Both the position numbers and the translations under genes were made by a program. 34,795 nucleotides of DNA, taken from positions 1-34,795 of the forward strand of contig CAMUZJ010000003.1 in the NCBI GenBank assembly GCA_947165195.1, given 5' to 3'. The DNA is from an uncultured Bacillota bacterium (lineage in GTDB: Bacteria > Bacillota_I > Bacilli_A > RF39 > UBA660). Shown piece by piece: positions 8,770 through 16,390 of this stretch. The first letter of the stretch is position 1; each line of letters opens with the position of its first letter. Under the pieces are notes generated by a model. It saw nothing but the letters and a program-made list of their open reading frames with translations, ran no database searches and was not told where the DNA came from.

Positions 8770-8798
8770 AATATACCACAATTTGATATAAAATACAA
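8770..8798 (-). promoter_or_regulatory. Putative promoter of the T-box operon
   Basis: TTGTAT (8798-8793), 17 bp spacer, TGG then TATATT (8775-8770), an extended -10. It places the transcript start at about 8763, at the beginning of the T-box leader. Confidence 0.6.
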
Positions 8799-8808
8799 CA
8801 ATTATATT

Positions 8809-8836
8809 TTGAAAATATTTTATTCTGTGTTAGAAT
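8809..8836 (+). promoter_or_regulatory. Putative promoter of the small membrane protein gene
   Basis: TTGAAA at 8809-8814, 16 bp spacer, TGT then TAGAAT at 8831-8836. It is back to back with the T-box promoter, with the two -35 boxes only 10 bp apart. Confidence 0.55.
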
Positions 8837-8867
8837 ATAGCTCGGACTTATAAAGGAGACAACTAGA

Positions 8868-9203
8868 GTGAGTGAAAAAAATAATATTGAAAAGCAGAGA
8901 TTATGTCAAATCTCTAAATATAAACTTAGTACTGTACTGCATCTTTCTTCTGATATTGCAATGGTAGGATTTTCTACTTTTGGAGCAATAGTCGCTGCTA
9001 AAAACTTTACAAAAGCTATAACAGAAGACAATTTTAATATCACGGGAATAGGACATGGAATATTTGCTGTTATATTTACAGCATCTACTATTTATGCTGG
9101 AGTATGTGCATATAATGAAATAAAAGATCATCAAGAAGTAATGAAGCTTTTAAAAGATAATACTGAAGAAAAGCAGCCAACTCAAAAAGTATTGAAAAGA
9201 TAA
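8868..9203 (+). CDS. Small membrane protein of unknown function
   Basis: 111 residues from a GTG start at 8868, preceded by AAAGGAG with 9 bp spacing and by a good promoter. Two likely transmembrane helices, about residues 23-46 and 60-85, with a short loop between and a charged cytoplasmic tail rich in Lys and Glu. I do not recognise a family. It ends with three consecutive TAA triplets. The opposite strand also has an open frame here, but without an RBS or protein-like composition. Confidence 0.75.
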   Translation: MSEKNNIEKQRLCQISKYKLSTVLHLSSDIAMVGFSTFGAIVAAKNFTKAITEDNFNITGIGHGIFAVIFTASTIYAGVCAYNEIKDHQEVMKLLKDNTEEKQPTQKVLKR

Positions 9204-9225
9204 TAATAATACTTGATTTTAAATA

Positions 9226-9275
9226 ATAAAGTTTTTTTGCTAAAAAAAGACAATTTCTAAAAGAAATCATCTTCA
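9226..9275 (-). terminator. Possible weak terminator after sepF
   Basis: A short stem ATTTC/GAAAT overlapping the sepF stop codon is followed by TGTCTTTTTTT on the minus strand. The stem is only 5-6 bp of A/T-rich pairing, so this is tentative. Confidence 0.35.
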
Positions 9276-9706
9276 CTACTATTCTCATCTTTTCTTCGAT
9301 TATTAGATTTAGAATTTGACTGATTAGCTTCATCAGAAATACTTCCTTCTAATTTAACATTATTAGGAGTACATAGGAAGATTCCTCCTCCTAATTTTTG
9401 AATATCTCCATTGATTGCAAAGATTGTACCATATAAGAAGTCTACAATTCTTTTTGCAACATCAGGGGTTACTCGTTTTAAATTAACAATGACTGCTACC
9501 CTATCTTTCAAATATTTAGCAATCTGTTGGCTTTCTGAGTATGCACATGGTTCTAATAAAATCATTTTAGAACCAGCAATTCCATTTTCTACATGATATT
9601 CTTCTTTACTCGTTGTATAATATTGATCTTCTACTGACTCTTCTGGATCTGATTTATCATTATTACCTAAGAATCCTTTAAATCCTCTTAATTTATTTAT
9701 ATCCAT
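9257..9706 (-). CDS. sepF: Cell division protein SepF
   Basis: 149 residues. The N-terminal MDINKLRGFKGFLG is a short amphipathic segment suited to membrane binding, followed by an acidic linker. The SepF core at about 50-125 contains VAVIVNLKRV, VAKRIVDFLYGTIFAINGDIQKLGGGIFLCTP, characteristic of the family. SepF anchors and organises FtsZ at the division site on the cytoplasmic face of the membrane. The C-terminal Ser/Asn/Asp-rich tail is disordered. A GGAGG site precedes the ATG. It has its own promoter and lies immediately downstream of herA, away from the usual ylm/dcw neighbours. Confidence 0.95.
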   Translation of the reverse strand: MDINKLRGFKGFLGNNDKSDPEESVEDQYYTTSKEEYHVENGIAGSKMILLEPCAYSESQQIAKYLKDRVAVIVNLKRVTPDVAKRIVDFLYGTIFAINGDIQKLGGGIFLCTPNNVKLEGSISDEANQSNSKSNNRRKDENSSEDDFF

Positions 9707-9752
9707 AAAATTCCTCCATCATTTATTTAAATTATTCTATCTTATTTACTAT

Positions 9753-9781
9753 ATTTTATCATAACTTTATGTAATGGTAAA
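9753..9781 (-). promoter_or_regulatory. Putative sepF promoter
   Basis: TTTACC (9781-9776), 17 bp spacer, TGA then TAAAAT (9758-9753), an extended -10, about 47 bp upstream of the sepF ATG. Confidence 0.45.
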
Positions 9782-9803
9782 TAAAAATATATCCATTATC
9801 TTT

Positions 9804-11843
9804 CTATTCACCTATATTAGATTGGGGAATAGGTTGCATAATTGGTTCTTGATTCGTATTTGCATAGTTAGGTGCAGAAGGTGGTTTAACGGTTGCAGTA
9901 GCTAAATTCATCCCTGGTAAATAACCACCCTGTTGCAAGGAATTATTTCCCATATGGGACATTGGAACTACTTCTGGCATTGGAGTAATATTGGTCATTA
10001 CTCCAGGACCTCTTTGTGATGCATCAGCATCTAGTAACTGATTTGCTCTTTGTACAGGTACTTCTTGTTTTATTTCTTGATACCATACACTCTTTAGATC
10101 TACATTATTCGATAATGGTGTTGGATTTGGTATATCAATATACATAGGAATTGGTACTTTAAAAGCACTACCAAAAGCAATGCAATTTCCCGGTTTTAAA
10201 TTCTTTAATTGAGAGACTATCTCAGAGGAAATACTAGGTACCATTTCACCAATATAGGCTAGATCTTTCGGATGAAGTGTCCTTAATATAATGAAATTCA
10301 TACATTGAGATACACAAGTATCAGAAAGTTCACTAGGCCTTTGGGTAATTAGTGCTAAAAACATTCCATATTTTCTTCCCTCTTTAGAAATTCTTTCAAA
10401 TATATTGTAGCCTAAAATTTCTATATCGGAGTCATGTTGAACATATCGATGAGCTTCTTCAATTACTATATGAAAAGCTCTGCTTCCCCTTGGCCTCAAA
10501 GTAGAAGTCTTTAAGAATAACATTCTAGAGATAATTTTCGTAAACACTTTGGCTAATCTATCATCTACATAATTAATATTAAAGTTTACAATTTGACACT
10601 TATTACCTGTTGATCTATCCGTTAATAATTGTTCTATATACTCATCTCTTGTTACATAGTTAGGATAATTAAAGTATTCTTTATTCTCACTAGTACATAG
10701 AGTATGCAATCTTACACTTAATACATTGGCATAGTCAAATACTTTCTCACTTTTTAATATTCCTTCACTAATTAAAGCAAAATCCATAGCAAGCTCTAAA
10801 TCATTTAATGTATAGAATTTATTTAATTCGCTCTCTGTGATTTCAATATCTTCTTCCATAATATAGCCTCTAATAAACTCTACTACGGTTTCCATCTCTT
10901 GCATTTTACCTGTTTTATCAATATATAGGCATTGTTTTAGAGTACGTACATATCCAGGTTGTACTATTTGACTTTCTAGATTTAATTCTGGAGTATTATA
11001 TTTGGTAAGTACTGCCATTACCTGGTCTCTAATTTTTGTAGAATCGTTTCCACTAAGTAAAATATCTTGTAGGGCACGAGCTATAATATCATTTTTTCTT
11101 TTTATAATATTGGGAGAAGTTCCTGTTAGAATGGATACTAGTTTTAATGTTTTCTCTAAGATAGGTAACTGTGTTGGAGTAGTAACATCTAATAAAAGAG
11201 CTAAATCATCAACATCTAGTAACCAGATTGGTATTCTTAATACTTCTCCTTCTGGATACTCAGTATTGGTTGTATAGGTTTTATAATATACTGAGTTATT
11301 TACTTCATGCAATTTGGAAAAAGCATTGGTATATTCTCCATACGCATCAAAAAAGAAGAAATTAGAGTGCACTGGAGCTGTTGTATTGGTTGCAAATAAT
11401 TTCTGTAAAATAGATGCAACTGTACTACTTTTTCCTGATCCACTATTTCCTAGTATGGAAAAATGATTACTAAAGAACTCATTAATATCTACGTTAATCT
11501 TATAACCATCATAGACATTACTAGTACCAAAGTTTGCTGTTCCAAATTGAATTTCCGAATCTCCTAAGAATAATTTTAATTCATCCATTTTAACAATTCT
11601 AGGCTTAGATTTAAATGATGGCTTAGATGTAGCTCCTGGAGTAAATACTCCATTATTAATTTCTCCTACAATATTGACATGCATCATTGTCTGATTACAG
11701 TTAACAATTTGTCCTATTACTTTTCTATTACTTCCATCATCAAATACGACATGTAAATTGACTAAGTTAGGTTGACTATTAATATCTATGGAAAGTTTTA
11801 CTGTGACGGTATTATCGATTATTTCACTAATTTTACCTAACAC
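9804..11843 (-). CDS. HerA-like ATPase / DUF87 hexameric translocase
   Basis: 679 residues. The N-terminal ~95 residues form a beta-rich HAS-barrel-like region. Walker A GNSGSGKS is at 132-139. The Walker B strand FHIVIEEAHRYV ends with Glu at about 461-462. A downstream ITQRPSELSDTCVSQC sensor-like motif and ILRTLHPKDLAYI complete the HerA pattern. Residues from about 590 onward are Pro/Gln/Asn/Met rich and likely disordered. HerA proteins are FtsK-like motors, often paired with the NurA nuclease in DNA end resection or acting in defence systems; no NurA-like gene is adjacent. The start is a GTG at 11843 preceded by AGAGGTGG with short spacing. Upstream of sepF on the same strand with a 97-bp gap that carries a sepF promoter. 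Confidence 0.88.
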   Translation of the reverse strand: MLGKISEIIDNTVTVKLSIDINSQPNLVNLHVVFDDGSNRKVIGQIVNCNQTMMHVNIVGEINNGVFTPGATSKPSFKSKPRIVKMDELKLFLGDSEIQFGTANFGTSNVYDGYKINVDINEFFSNHFSILGNSGSGKSSTVASILQKLFATNTTAPVHSNFFFFDAYGEYTNAFSKLHEVNNSVYYKTYTTNTEYPEGEVLRIPIWLLDVDDLALLLDVTTPTQLPILEKTLKLVSILTGTSPNIIKRKNDIIARALQDILLSGNDSTKIRDQVMAVLTKYNTPELNLESQIVQPGYVRTLKQCLYIDKTGKMQEMETVVEFIRGYIMEEDIEITESELNKFYTLNDLELAMDFALISEGILKSEKVFDYANVLSVRLHTLCTSENKEYFNYPNYVTRDEYIEQLLTDRSTGNKCQIVNFNINYVDDRLAKVFTKIISRMLFLKTSTLRPRGSRAFHIVIEEAHRYVQHDSDIEILGYNIFERISKEGRKYGMFLALITQRPSELSDTCVSQCMNFIILRTLHPKDLAYIGEMVPSISSEIVSQLKNLKPGNCIAFGSAFKVPIPMYIDIPNPTPLSNNVDLKSVWYQEIKQEVPVQRANQLLDADASQRGPGVMTNITPMPEVVPMSHMGNNSLQQGGYLPGMNLATATVKPPSAPNYANTNQEPIMQPIPQSNIGE

Positions 11844-11867
11844 ATAACCACCTCTATTCTAGAAATA

Positions 11868-11873
11868 AGTATA
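11868..11873 (-). promoter_or_regulatory. Putative extended -10 promoter for the HerA-like gene
   Basis: TGA then TATACT on the minus strand, about 25 bp upstream of the GTG start and just after the terminator of the preceding gene. No clear -35. Confidence 0.45.
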
Positions 11874-11883
11874 TCATAGAATA

Positions 11884-11914
11884 AAAGAAAAAAGAATGAC
11901 TTTTTTAGTCATTC
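11884..11914 (-). terminator. Rho-independent terminator of the lipoprotein gene
   Basis: Stem GAATGACT / AGTCATTC with a 5-nt A loop, then TTTTTTCTTTT on the minus strand. Strong and correctly placed between two co-directional genes. Confidence 0.85.
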
Positions 11915-11946
11915 CAGAATAAAATTATAGTTTAATTTTATCCTGA
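11912..11946 (-). other. Second long hairpin preceding the terminator
   Basis: About 15 paired bases (TTCAGGATAAAATTA / TAATTTTATTCTGGAA with wobbles) and a short loop. It sits directly upstream of, and overlaps by a few bases, the terminator at 11894-11914. It may protect the mRNA 3' end or compete with the terminator stem. Confidence 0.5.
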
Positions 11947-11999
11947 AGTGACTTTCCAGAAATATTTGTATAGAAAAAAAGAATCTATTTTAGACCCTT

Positions 12000-12611
12000 T
12001 TATCCTTCATATAATCCATGTATCTTTTGAATATCTACATCAGTTATATCTTCTACTACCCATTCATTATCTATTTTTGTTAGGTAGAAAGTCATTGTAT
12101 AAGTAGTAGTATTGGTTACTCCTTTTAAATTCTTGATTTTATAATCTATAAAACTAGATATATTATCAATAGTATCTACTATTCCTTCTCCAATATCATT
12201 TGCTATCCCATCATTATTACTATCTTGATTTGAATTATCCTCATTCTTTTTTTCAAATTCTTCTACATGATTTCTATAATAAATTCTAGATTCATTAATA
12301 TTAGAAGCATAATCTAATACTTCAATTTCTACTTCCACTTCTGCTTCATTTTCTACTATATTTTCATCATTTACTTTATAAGATAAATTTTTATATTGAT
12401 TAATCATTAAATCTCTGTAATCTTTCTTTTGCTCATTACTCATACTACCATCACTAGCAATTACTTTATCTAATTGATCTAATACCTCTTTATCCATGTT
12501 TTGATATTTTCCTAAAAACTCTTCTACTGCTCCTGTTGGAGTATTTAATGTAGTTCCACATCCTGTCAAAAATATTATAGTTGCTCCTAGTATTATTAAT
12601 GTTTTCTTCAT
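12000..12611 (-). CDS. Putative lipoprotein
   Basis: 203 residues with a clear lipoprotein signal: MKK, a hydrophobic core, and lipobox LTGC with the modified Cys at 18. The mature protein is acidic, with a 'DKVIASDGSMSNEQKKDY' helical region and C-terminal YTMTFYLTKIDNEWVVEDI, which resembles the last strands of NTF2-like/DUF4878-type extracellular domains (tentative). A Ser/Asn/Asp-rich insertion lies near 120-140. Anchored outside the membrane; role unknown. Its GGGAGG ribosome binding site lies in the 3' arm of the terminator that follows the upstream PP2C gene, so translation may depend on how that hairpin folds. Confidence 0.8.
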   Translation of the reverse strand: MKKTLIILGATIIFLTGCGTTLNTPTGAVEEFLGKYQNMDKEVLDQLDKVIASDGSMSNEQKKDYRDLMINQYKNLSYKVNDENIVENEAEVEVEIEVLDYASNINESRIYYRNHVEEFEKKNEDNSNQDSNNDGIANDIGEGIVDTIDNISSFIDYKIKNLKGVTNTTTYTMTFYLTKIDNEWVVEDITDVDIQKIHGLYEG

Positions 12612-12612
12612 A

Positions 12613-12646
12613 TAAAAAATCCTCCCATTTATATAATGAGAGGATT
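12613..12646 (-). terminator. Terminator of the PP2C gene, containing the lipoprotein RBS
   Basis: Minus-strand RNA forms an uninterrupted 11-bp stem (AATCCTCTCAT / ATGGGAGGATT, one wobble) with a 7-nt loop, followed by TTTTTTAT. The GGGAGG inside the 3' arm is the only Shine-Dalgarno sequence for the lipoprotein ATG at 12611. Confidence 0.8.
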
Positions 12647-12654
12647 ATTTTATT

Positions 12655-13467
12655 TTATACAATATTTTTTATAAAAATTACACCACTAGCATTATCTTTT
12701 CCATTCTTTGGTACATAAAATGGTTCCCTAAAATTTCTTTTTACCCTAGGTGGAACTCGTAAATTTTGTTCTACATAAACAGCTTCTTGTATAATTCGAT
12801 CTAATATTTCTTTCTTTTTATGTTTGGTAATTAACTCTTTTATTTTAGCATCCGTTAATAAATCGGTAACCCCATCTGTTAAAAGTAGTAAAATATCATA
12901 ACTGTCATTATCTAATATAGTAGTAGTACAATTACATAAATTGCTACTAAGACCAATACAAGCATTAATGATATTGCTAGTTGAGAAAAATCTTAAATCT
13001 TCTTTATTAGCAATTCCACTTTTATAATAGGTCCATACTTGGGAGTCATCTTCTGTTACTTGGGTTAATTTATTATTTTTATATATATAGCATCTCGAAT
13101 CTCCTATATTTAAGACAAGAGTTTGATTTTCTAATACTATAGAAAGTGTCAAAGTAGTCCCTAATCTATTATTTCCATATTTTTCAATTAACTGATTATT
13201 CCATTTTGAAATCATTTTTTTTAAGGAATCTTCTAATTTTTCGGTGTTATTTAAAAAATCTATTTTTATATTGGTAAACCAGTCACTGATACTTTTGATA
13301 ACAAAATTAGAAGCAACCTCTCCTAAGTCTTTTCCACCCATTCCATCGGCAAGTGCTAAAAGTTTTATATTTTTATTTTTTGGATGATTTATGGCTAATA
13401 CAGCATCTTCATTATTTTCTCTTATTAATCCAATATCACTTTTCTTTTGTAAAATAAAATCATTCAT
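12655..13467 (-). CDS. PP2C-family Ser/Thr protein phosphatase (PrpC/Stp-like)
   Basis: 270 residues from the ATG at 13467. All PP2C motifs are present in order: DIGLIRENNED (11-21, R16 and D21), LALADGMGG (37-45, D41), NIGDSRCYIY, LLLTDGVTDLL and a C-terminal DNASGV. These aspartates hold the two Mn/Mg ions of the active site. It should dephosphorylate proteins in the cytoplasm; the usual partner kinase (PknB/PrkC) is not in this window. Length matches PrpC/Stp (~250). An in-frame ATG at 13503 is rejected because a TATAAT element lies between it and 13467. The gene reads into a lipoprotein gene after a terminator. The sequence is paralogous to the PP2C at 26815-28314. Confidence 0.92.
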   Translation of the reverse strand: MNDFILQKKSDIGLIRENNEDAVLAINHPKNKNIKLLALADGMGGKDLGEVASNFVIKSISDWFTNIKIDFLNNTEKLEDSLKKMISKWNNQLIEKYGNNRLGTTLTLSIVLENQTLVLNIGDSRCYIYKNNKLTQVTEDDSQVWTYYKSGIANKEDLRFFSTSNIINACIGLSSNLCNCTTTILDNDSYDILLLLTDGVTDLLTDAKIKELITKHKKKEILDRIIQEAVYVEQNLRVPPRVKRNFREPFYVPKNGKDNASGVIFIKNIV

Positions 13468-13489
13468 ATCTTGTACCCCAATCGATGTC

Positions 13490-13519
13490 ATTATAACATA
13501 CAATCCTATGACAGTGCAA
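13490..13519 (-). promoter_or_regulatory. Putative promoter of the PP2C gene
   Basis: TTGCAC (13519-13514), 18 bp spacer, TGT then a perfect TATAAT (13495-13490). Its position decides the start codon at 13467. Confidence 0.6.
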
Positions 13520-13592
13520 AGATGTCGTTAGTATTTTCTTATCTTTACATATATTCTTTGCAGAATGAATTTACTTTATACTTCTTATTTTC

Positions 13593-14186
13593 TTATGGCA
13601 ACTTATAAAATTTCATAAACTCATCTATAATCTCTTCTTTATCTTTAAAAAAACGGTTACAACATATAAGTTTTTGTCTAAAACTTAAGTGATATTTTAA
13701 ATAGGAAATAGAGTTAACTTGATATTGAACCCCTTTGGCTCTTAAATAAGGACAAGTATAAAGTTTACAAGTAATACATTTTATCGTACATATTTTTTGA
13801 TTATTGTCAAAATATTTACATGGTTGATTATTAGTATTTCTAACGCAACAGCTAGAGACTATATTCTTATCTTTTTCTCTGTTACAGATGCAAATATCCT
13901 TTTTAAAGTCACATAATTTCTTATTTTGAAACTCATTATCTAAATAGAAACAAGCATAATCATATATAAGATTATATTTTTCTCTTTTCTTCCTTGTATT
14001 TAAAATGTCTAAATTTTTTAATACTTCATCAATTTCTTTATCATGCCTTTTCTTACTATTTTCAAATAACTGATTTTCATAATTTATATAAATCTTAAAT
14101 CCTAACTTAGCGTAAAACTTTAATAGCCACATTTTTTTATACAAAACATTTATATTTTCTTTTTGAATAGGAATTATTTTCTTCAT
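13593..14186 (-). CDS. Cysteine-rich protein, probable metal-binding
   Basis: 197 residues from the ATG at 14186, which has AGGTGAG a few bases upstream; the longer frame to 14213 would start inside a TATAAT element. The N-terminal half is Lys-rich and helical. A dense cysteine block follows (numbered from the longer frame): C101, C108, C110, C122, C123, C132, C142, C146, C149, C154, and later C184/C185. The spacing (CxC, CC, Cx3Cx2Cx4C) suggests an iron-sulfur or zinc site. I do not recognise the family; it is not a radical SAM protein, as the CX3CX2C segment (142-149) lies in the middle and lacks a TIM-barrel context. Single gene between nagZ and PP2C. Confidence 0.65.
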   Translation of the reverse strand: MKKIIPIQKENINVLYKKMWLLKFYAKLGFKIYINYENQLFENSKKRHDKEIDEVLKNLDILNTRKKREKYNLIYDYACFYLDNEFQNKKLCDFKKDICICNREKDKNIVSSCCVRNTNNQPCKYFDNNQKICTIKCITCKLYTCPYLRAKGVQYQVNSISYLKYHLSFRQKLICCNRFFKDKEEIIDEFMKFYKLP

Positions 14187-14215
14187 ATTCTCACCTATTA
14201 TACATTTTATCATAT

Positions 14216-14242
14216 AAGAAAAAGATTACCGAAATAATCTTT
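14216..14242 (-). terminator. Terminator of the rluA-nagZ operon
   Basis: Stem AAAGATTA / TAATCTTT with loop TTTCGG, followed by TTCTTAT on the minus strand, 7 bp beyond the nagZ stop. Confidence 0.7.
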
Positions 14243-14249
14243 ATAATCT

Positions 14250-15422
14250 TTAATATAATTTGTAAGCCTTTTTCCAAGAAAGAATTCTTTGTACAGCATA
14301 ATCAATAGTATCTTCACTTATTGAACCATCTTTTACTTTTTGCAATAATTCCTTATACATATTTACAAAGTCACTGGTTATGATAAGGTCTGCTCCTGCA
14401 TTGATTGCGAGTGTTGCTGCATTTTTATTTTCTGCATAAGATGTAACAGCATCCATATCTAAATCATCGGTAATAACAATTCCTGTATAGTGTAATTTTT
14501 CTCTTAACTCTCCTGTAATTACTTTTTTACTTAGGGAGGATGGATATTCTGGATCAACCGATGTAATAATATTATGAGATACTAAAATACAAGGAACCTT
14601 CTCTTCTATTCCACTTATAAATGGAAGATAGTCATTTTCTACAAAATTTTCATAGTTTCTGTTATCAATTGCCACTCCTGTATGAGTATCTAAATTATTT
14701 CCATATCCTGGAAAATGCTTTAAGCAAGAAGATATATTTTCTTCATTTGCATAGTGAACCATATGCTTTATAAAAAGAGAGGTTTCATTTGCATTGTGTC
14801 CAAAACTTCTATTATAAATAAAATCATCTTCATTAGTAGAAATATCGGCTACTGGTGCCAAGTTTAAATTTATTCCTAAAGATAATAGAAGTTGTGCTTT
14901 TTCTCTTTCTGTTTTTTCTAATAATTCATATCCACCCTGTTCAAAATAATCTTTAGGTGATAAAAATTTACTTTCTCTAAAAGCTAAATATTTGCTAACT
15001 CTTGTAACATATCCCCCTTCTTCATCAACTGCATAGATAAGAGGATATTTACTAGTTTTTAAATGATGATTCAATCCTTGCTTTATAGATTCTTTCGTAT
15101 GATTTTGAAAGTCTTTTGCAAATAAAATAAATCCTCCGGCATGATAATTTTTAATATAAGAGTCTACTAGGTTAGAATCATAACGTACTAAAAATAACTG
15201 ACCTATTTTCTCTTCTAAGCTCATCTTTTCTATATCTTTTTTGGTTTCTTTGTAGTATTTACCAAATATATACTTTGAATAATCTTCTTCAATTTCTTTA
15301 GTGCTATTTAATTCATTTTTATTTTTATTTGCTTCATTATTTTCAGAAATTAGTAAATAAGATATTGTAATAATTAATAAAGTAATTATAATTGCTAATA
15401 TCAAAACCAACTTTTTTTTCAT
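14250..15422 (-). CDS. nagZ: Beta-N-acetylhexosaminidase, GH3 family (NagZ-like), membrane-anchored
   Basis: 390 residues. Residues 5-26 form an uncleaved-looking signal anchor, then a charged linker, then one GH3 domain beginning MSLEEKIGQLFLVRY. The NagZ signature KHFPGYGNNLDTHTG (about 233-247) carries the catalytic His/Asp dyad. ITDDLDMDAV (about 314-323) holds the nucleophile Asp. NagZ removes GlcNAc from muropeptides during cell-wall recycling; here the enzyme would work outside the membrane, as in Gram-positives. It lacks the extra C-terminal domain of B. subtilis NagZ. Only 3 bp separate it from rluA, so it is co-transcribed. Confidence 0.92.
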   Translation of the reverse strand: MKKKLVLILAIIITLLIITISYLLISENNEANKNKNELNSTKEIEEDYSKYIFGKYYKETKKDIEKMSLEEKIGQLFLVRYDSNLVDSYIKNYHAGGFILFAKDFQNHTKESIKQGLNHHLKTSKYPLIYAVDEEGGYVTRVSKYLAFRESKFLSPKDYFEQGGYELLEKTEREKAQLLLSLGINLNLAPVADISTNEDDFIYNRSFGHNANETSLFIKHMVHYANEENISSCLKHFPGYGNNLDTHTGVAIDNRNYENFVENDYLPFISGIEEKVPCILVSHNIITSVDPEYPSSLSKKVITGELREKLHYTGIVITDDLDMDAVTSYAENKNAATLAINAGADLIITSDFVNMYKELLQKVKDGSISEDTIDYAVQRILSWKKAYKLY

Positions 15423-15425
15423 AAA

Positions 15426-16277
15426 TTACCTACCCATTATTCTTTTAAATTCTTGTGGATTTGCTGTCTCAAATAATATTTCTTTCTTAATATTAGGATA
15501 ATAAATTTTTAAGCGATTTGCATGTAAATATAGTCTAGATTCTTTATCTGATTTATCTCCATACTTTTTATCTCCTACTATAGGATTTCCTAAGGTTTGA
15601 AAAGCCACTCTTATTTGATTTTTTCTACCTGTTTCTATTTCTATAGAAACTAAGGAGAAGTTTTGTGTTTCTTTTACTACTTTATAATTAGTGATTGCTT
15701 CTTTTGCATCAGCACTTTTACTAACATAAACTAAGTTTGTTTTTGTCTCACTTAATTTTTGAATCAAACGGTCACTACTTTTCTTTAATTTCCCATGAAC
15801 TACTGCTACATACTCTCTCAAACTAACAAATTCATTCCAATTTTCTTGTAGCATATTTTTTGTTTTTTCATCTTTTGCAAGTACTACAATTCCACTTGTA
15901 TCCTTATCTAATCTATGGACTATAAAAACTTTAGCTTTTTTATCTTTACTAACTAAATACTCTCTAACAATATGGTATAAAGTCTTTTCTTTTTCTTTTG
16001 TTGTAGCAATGGTTAGTAAGCCACTAGGCTTATTAACTACAATAATATGCTCATCTTCAAAAAGAATTTCAAAAGGTAGTTCTTTTTTATTTTTATTATC
16101 TGTATCAATTAAAATATTCATACCTGGAACTATCCTGTAGTTATATTGCTTTACTCGATTATTATTTACAAATATAGCTCCATGAGTTAAATATTGCTTA
16201 ATTTTTTTCTTAGGCATATCTAAATTCTCGTATAAATAAGCTAATAATTCCCCTTCTTTTTTTACAACTAATTTCAT
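15426..16277 (-). CDS. RluA-family 23S rRNA/tRNA pseudouridine synthase
   Basis: 283 residues. An S4-like RNA-binding region spans about 10-60 (KKKIKQYLTHGAIFVNN). The catalytic domain has VNKPSGLL at 81-88 and the RluA motif VHRLDKDTSGIVVLAK with the catalytic Asp at 124. A GRKNQIRVA motif and LYLHANRLKI complete the fold. It isomerises uridine to pseudouridine in rRNA or tRNA; RluC/RluD-type specificity cannot be told from sequence. An AGAGGGGAG site precedes the ATG. First gene of a two-gene operon with nagZ; a TATAAT (16308-16303) about 26 bp upstream is a likely -10. Confidence 0.93.
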   Translation of the reverse strand: MKLVVKKEGELLAYLYENLDMPKKKIKQYLTHGAIFVNNNRVKQYNYRIVPGMNILIDTDNKNKKELPFEILFEDEHIIVVNKPSGLLTIATTKEKEKTLYHIVREYLVSKDKKAKVFIVHRLDKDTSGIVVLAKDEKTKNMLQENWNEFVSLREYVAVVHGKLKKSSDRLIQKLSETKTNLVYVSKSADAKEAITNYKVVKETQNFSLVSIEIETGRKNQIRVAFQTLGNPIVGDKKYGDKSDKESRLYLHANRLKIYYPNIKKEILFETANPQEFKRIMGR

Positions 16278-16321
16278 AAATATCTCCCCTCTAAATAAGC
16301 TTATTATAATATAATTTTATA

Positions 16322-16352
16322 AAAAAGAAAAGATTAAGAATTTTCTTAATCC
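16322..16352 (-). terminator. Terminator of the pgi-PAP2-HAD operon
   Basis: Inverted repeat GATTAAGAA / TTCTTAATC followed by TTTTCTTTTTT on the minus strand, about 40 bp after the HAD stop codon. Confidence 0.75.
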
Positions 16353-16390
16353 ATTTCGGTAGTTTTTGTTTCAGATTGATTCATTTAATT

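Noticed and set aside
8901..9134. 77-codon minus-strand open frame
   Set aside because: Antisense to the small membrane protein gene, which has a promoter, RBS and hydrophobic helices; the antisense translation is Cys/Ser/Tyr low complexity.
11002..11277. 91-codon plus-strand open frame
   Set aside because: Antisense to the HerA-like gene, without RBS.
16345..16384. 12-codon ATG frame between the HAD gene and its terminator
   Set aside because: No ribosome binding site and it runs into the terminator stem; too short to support.
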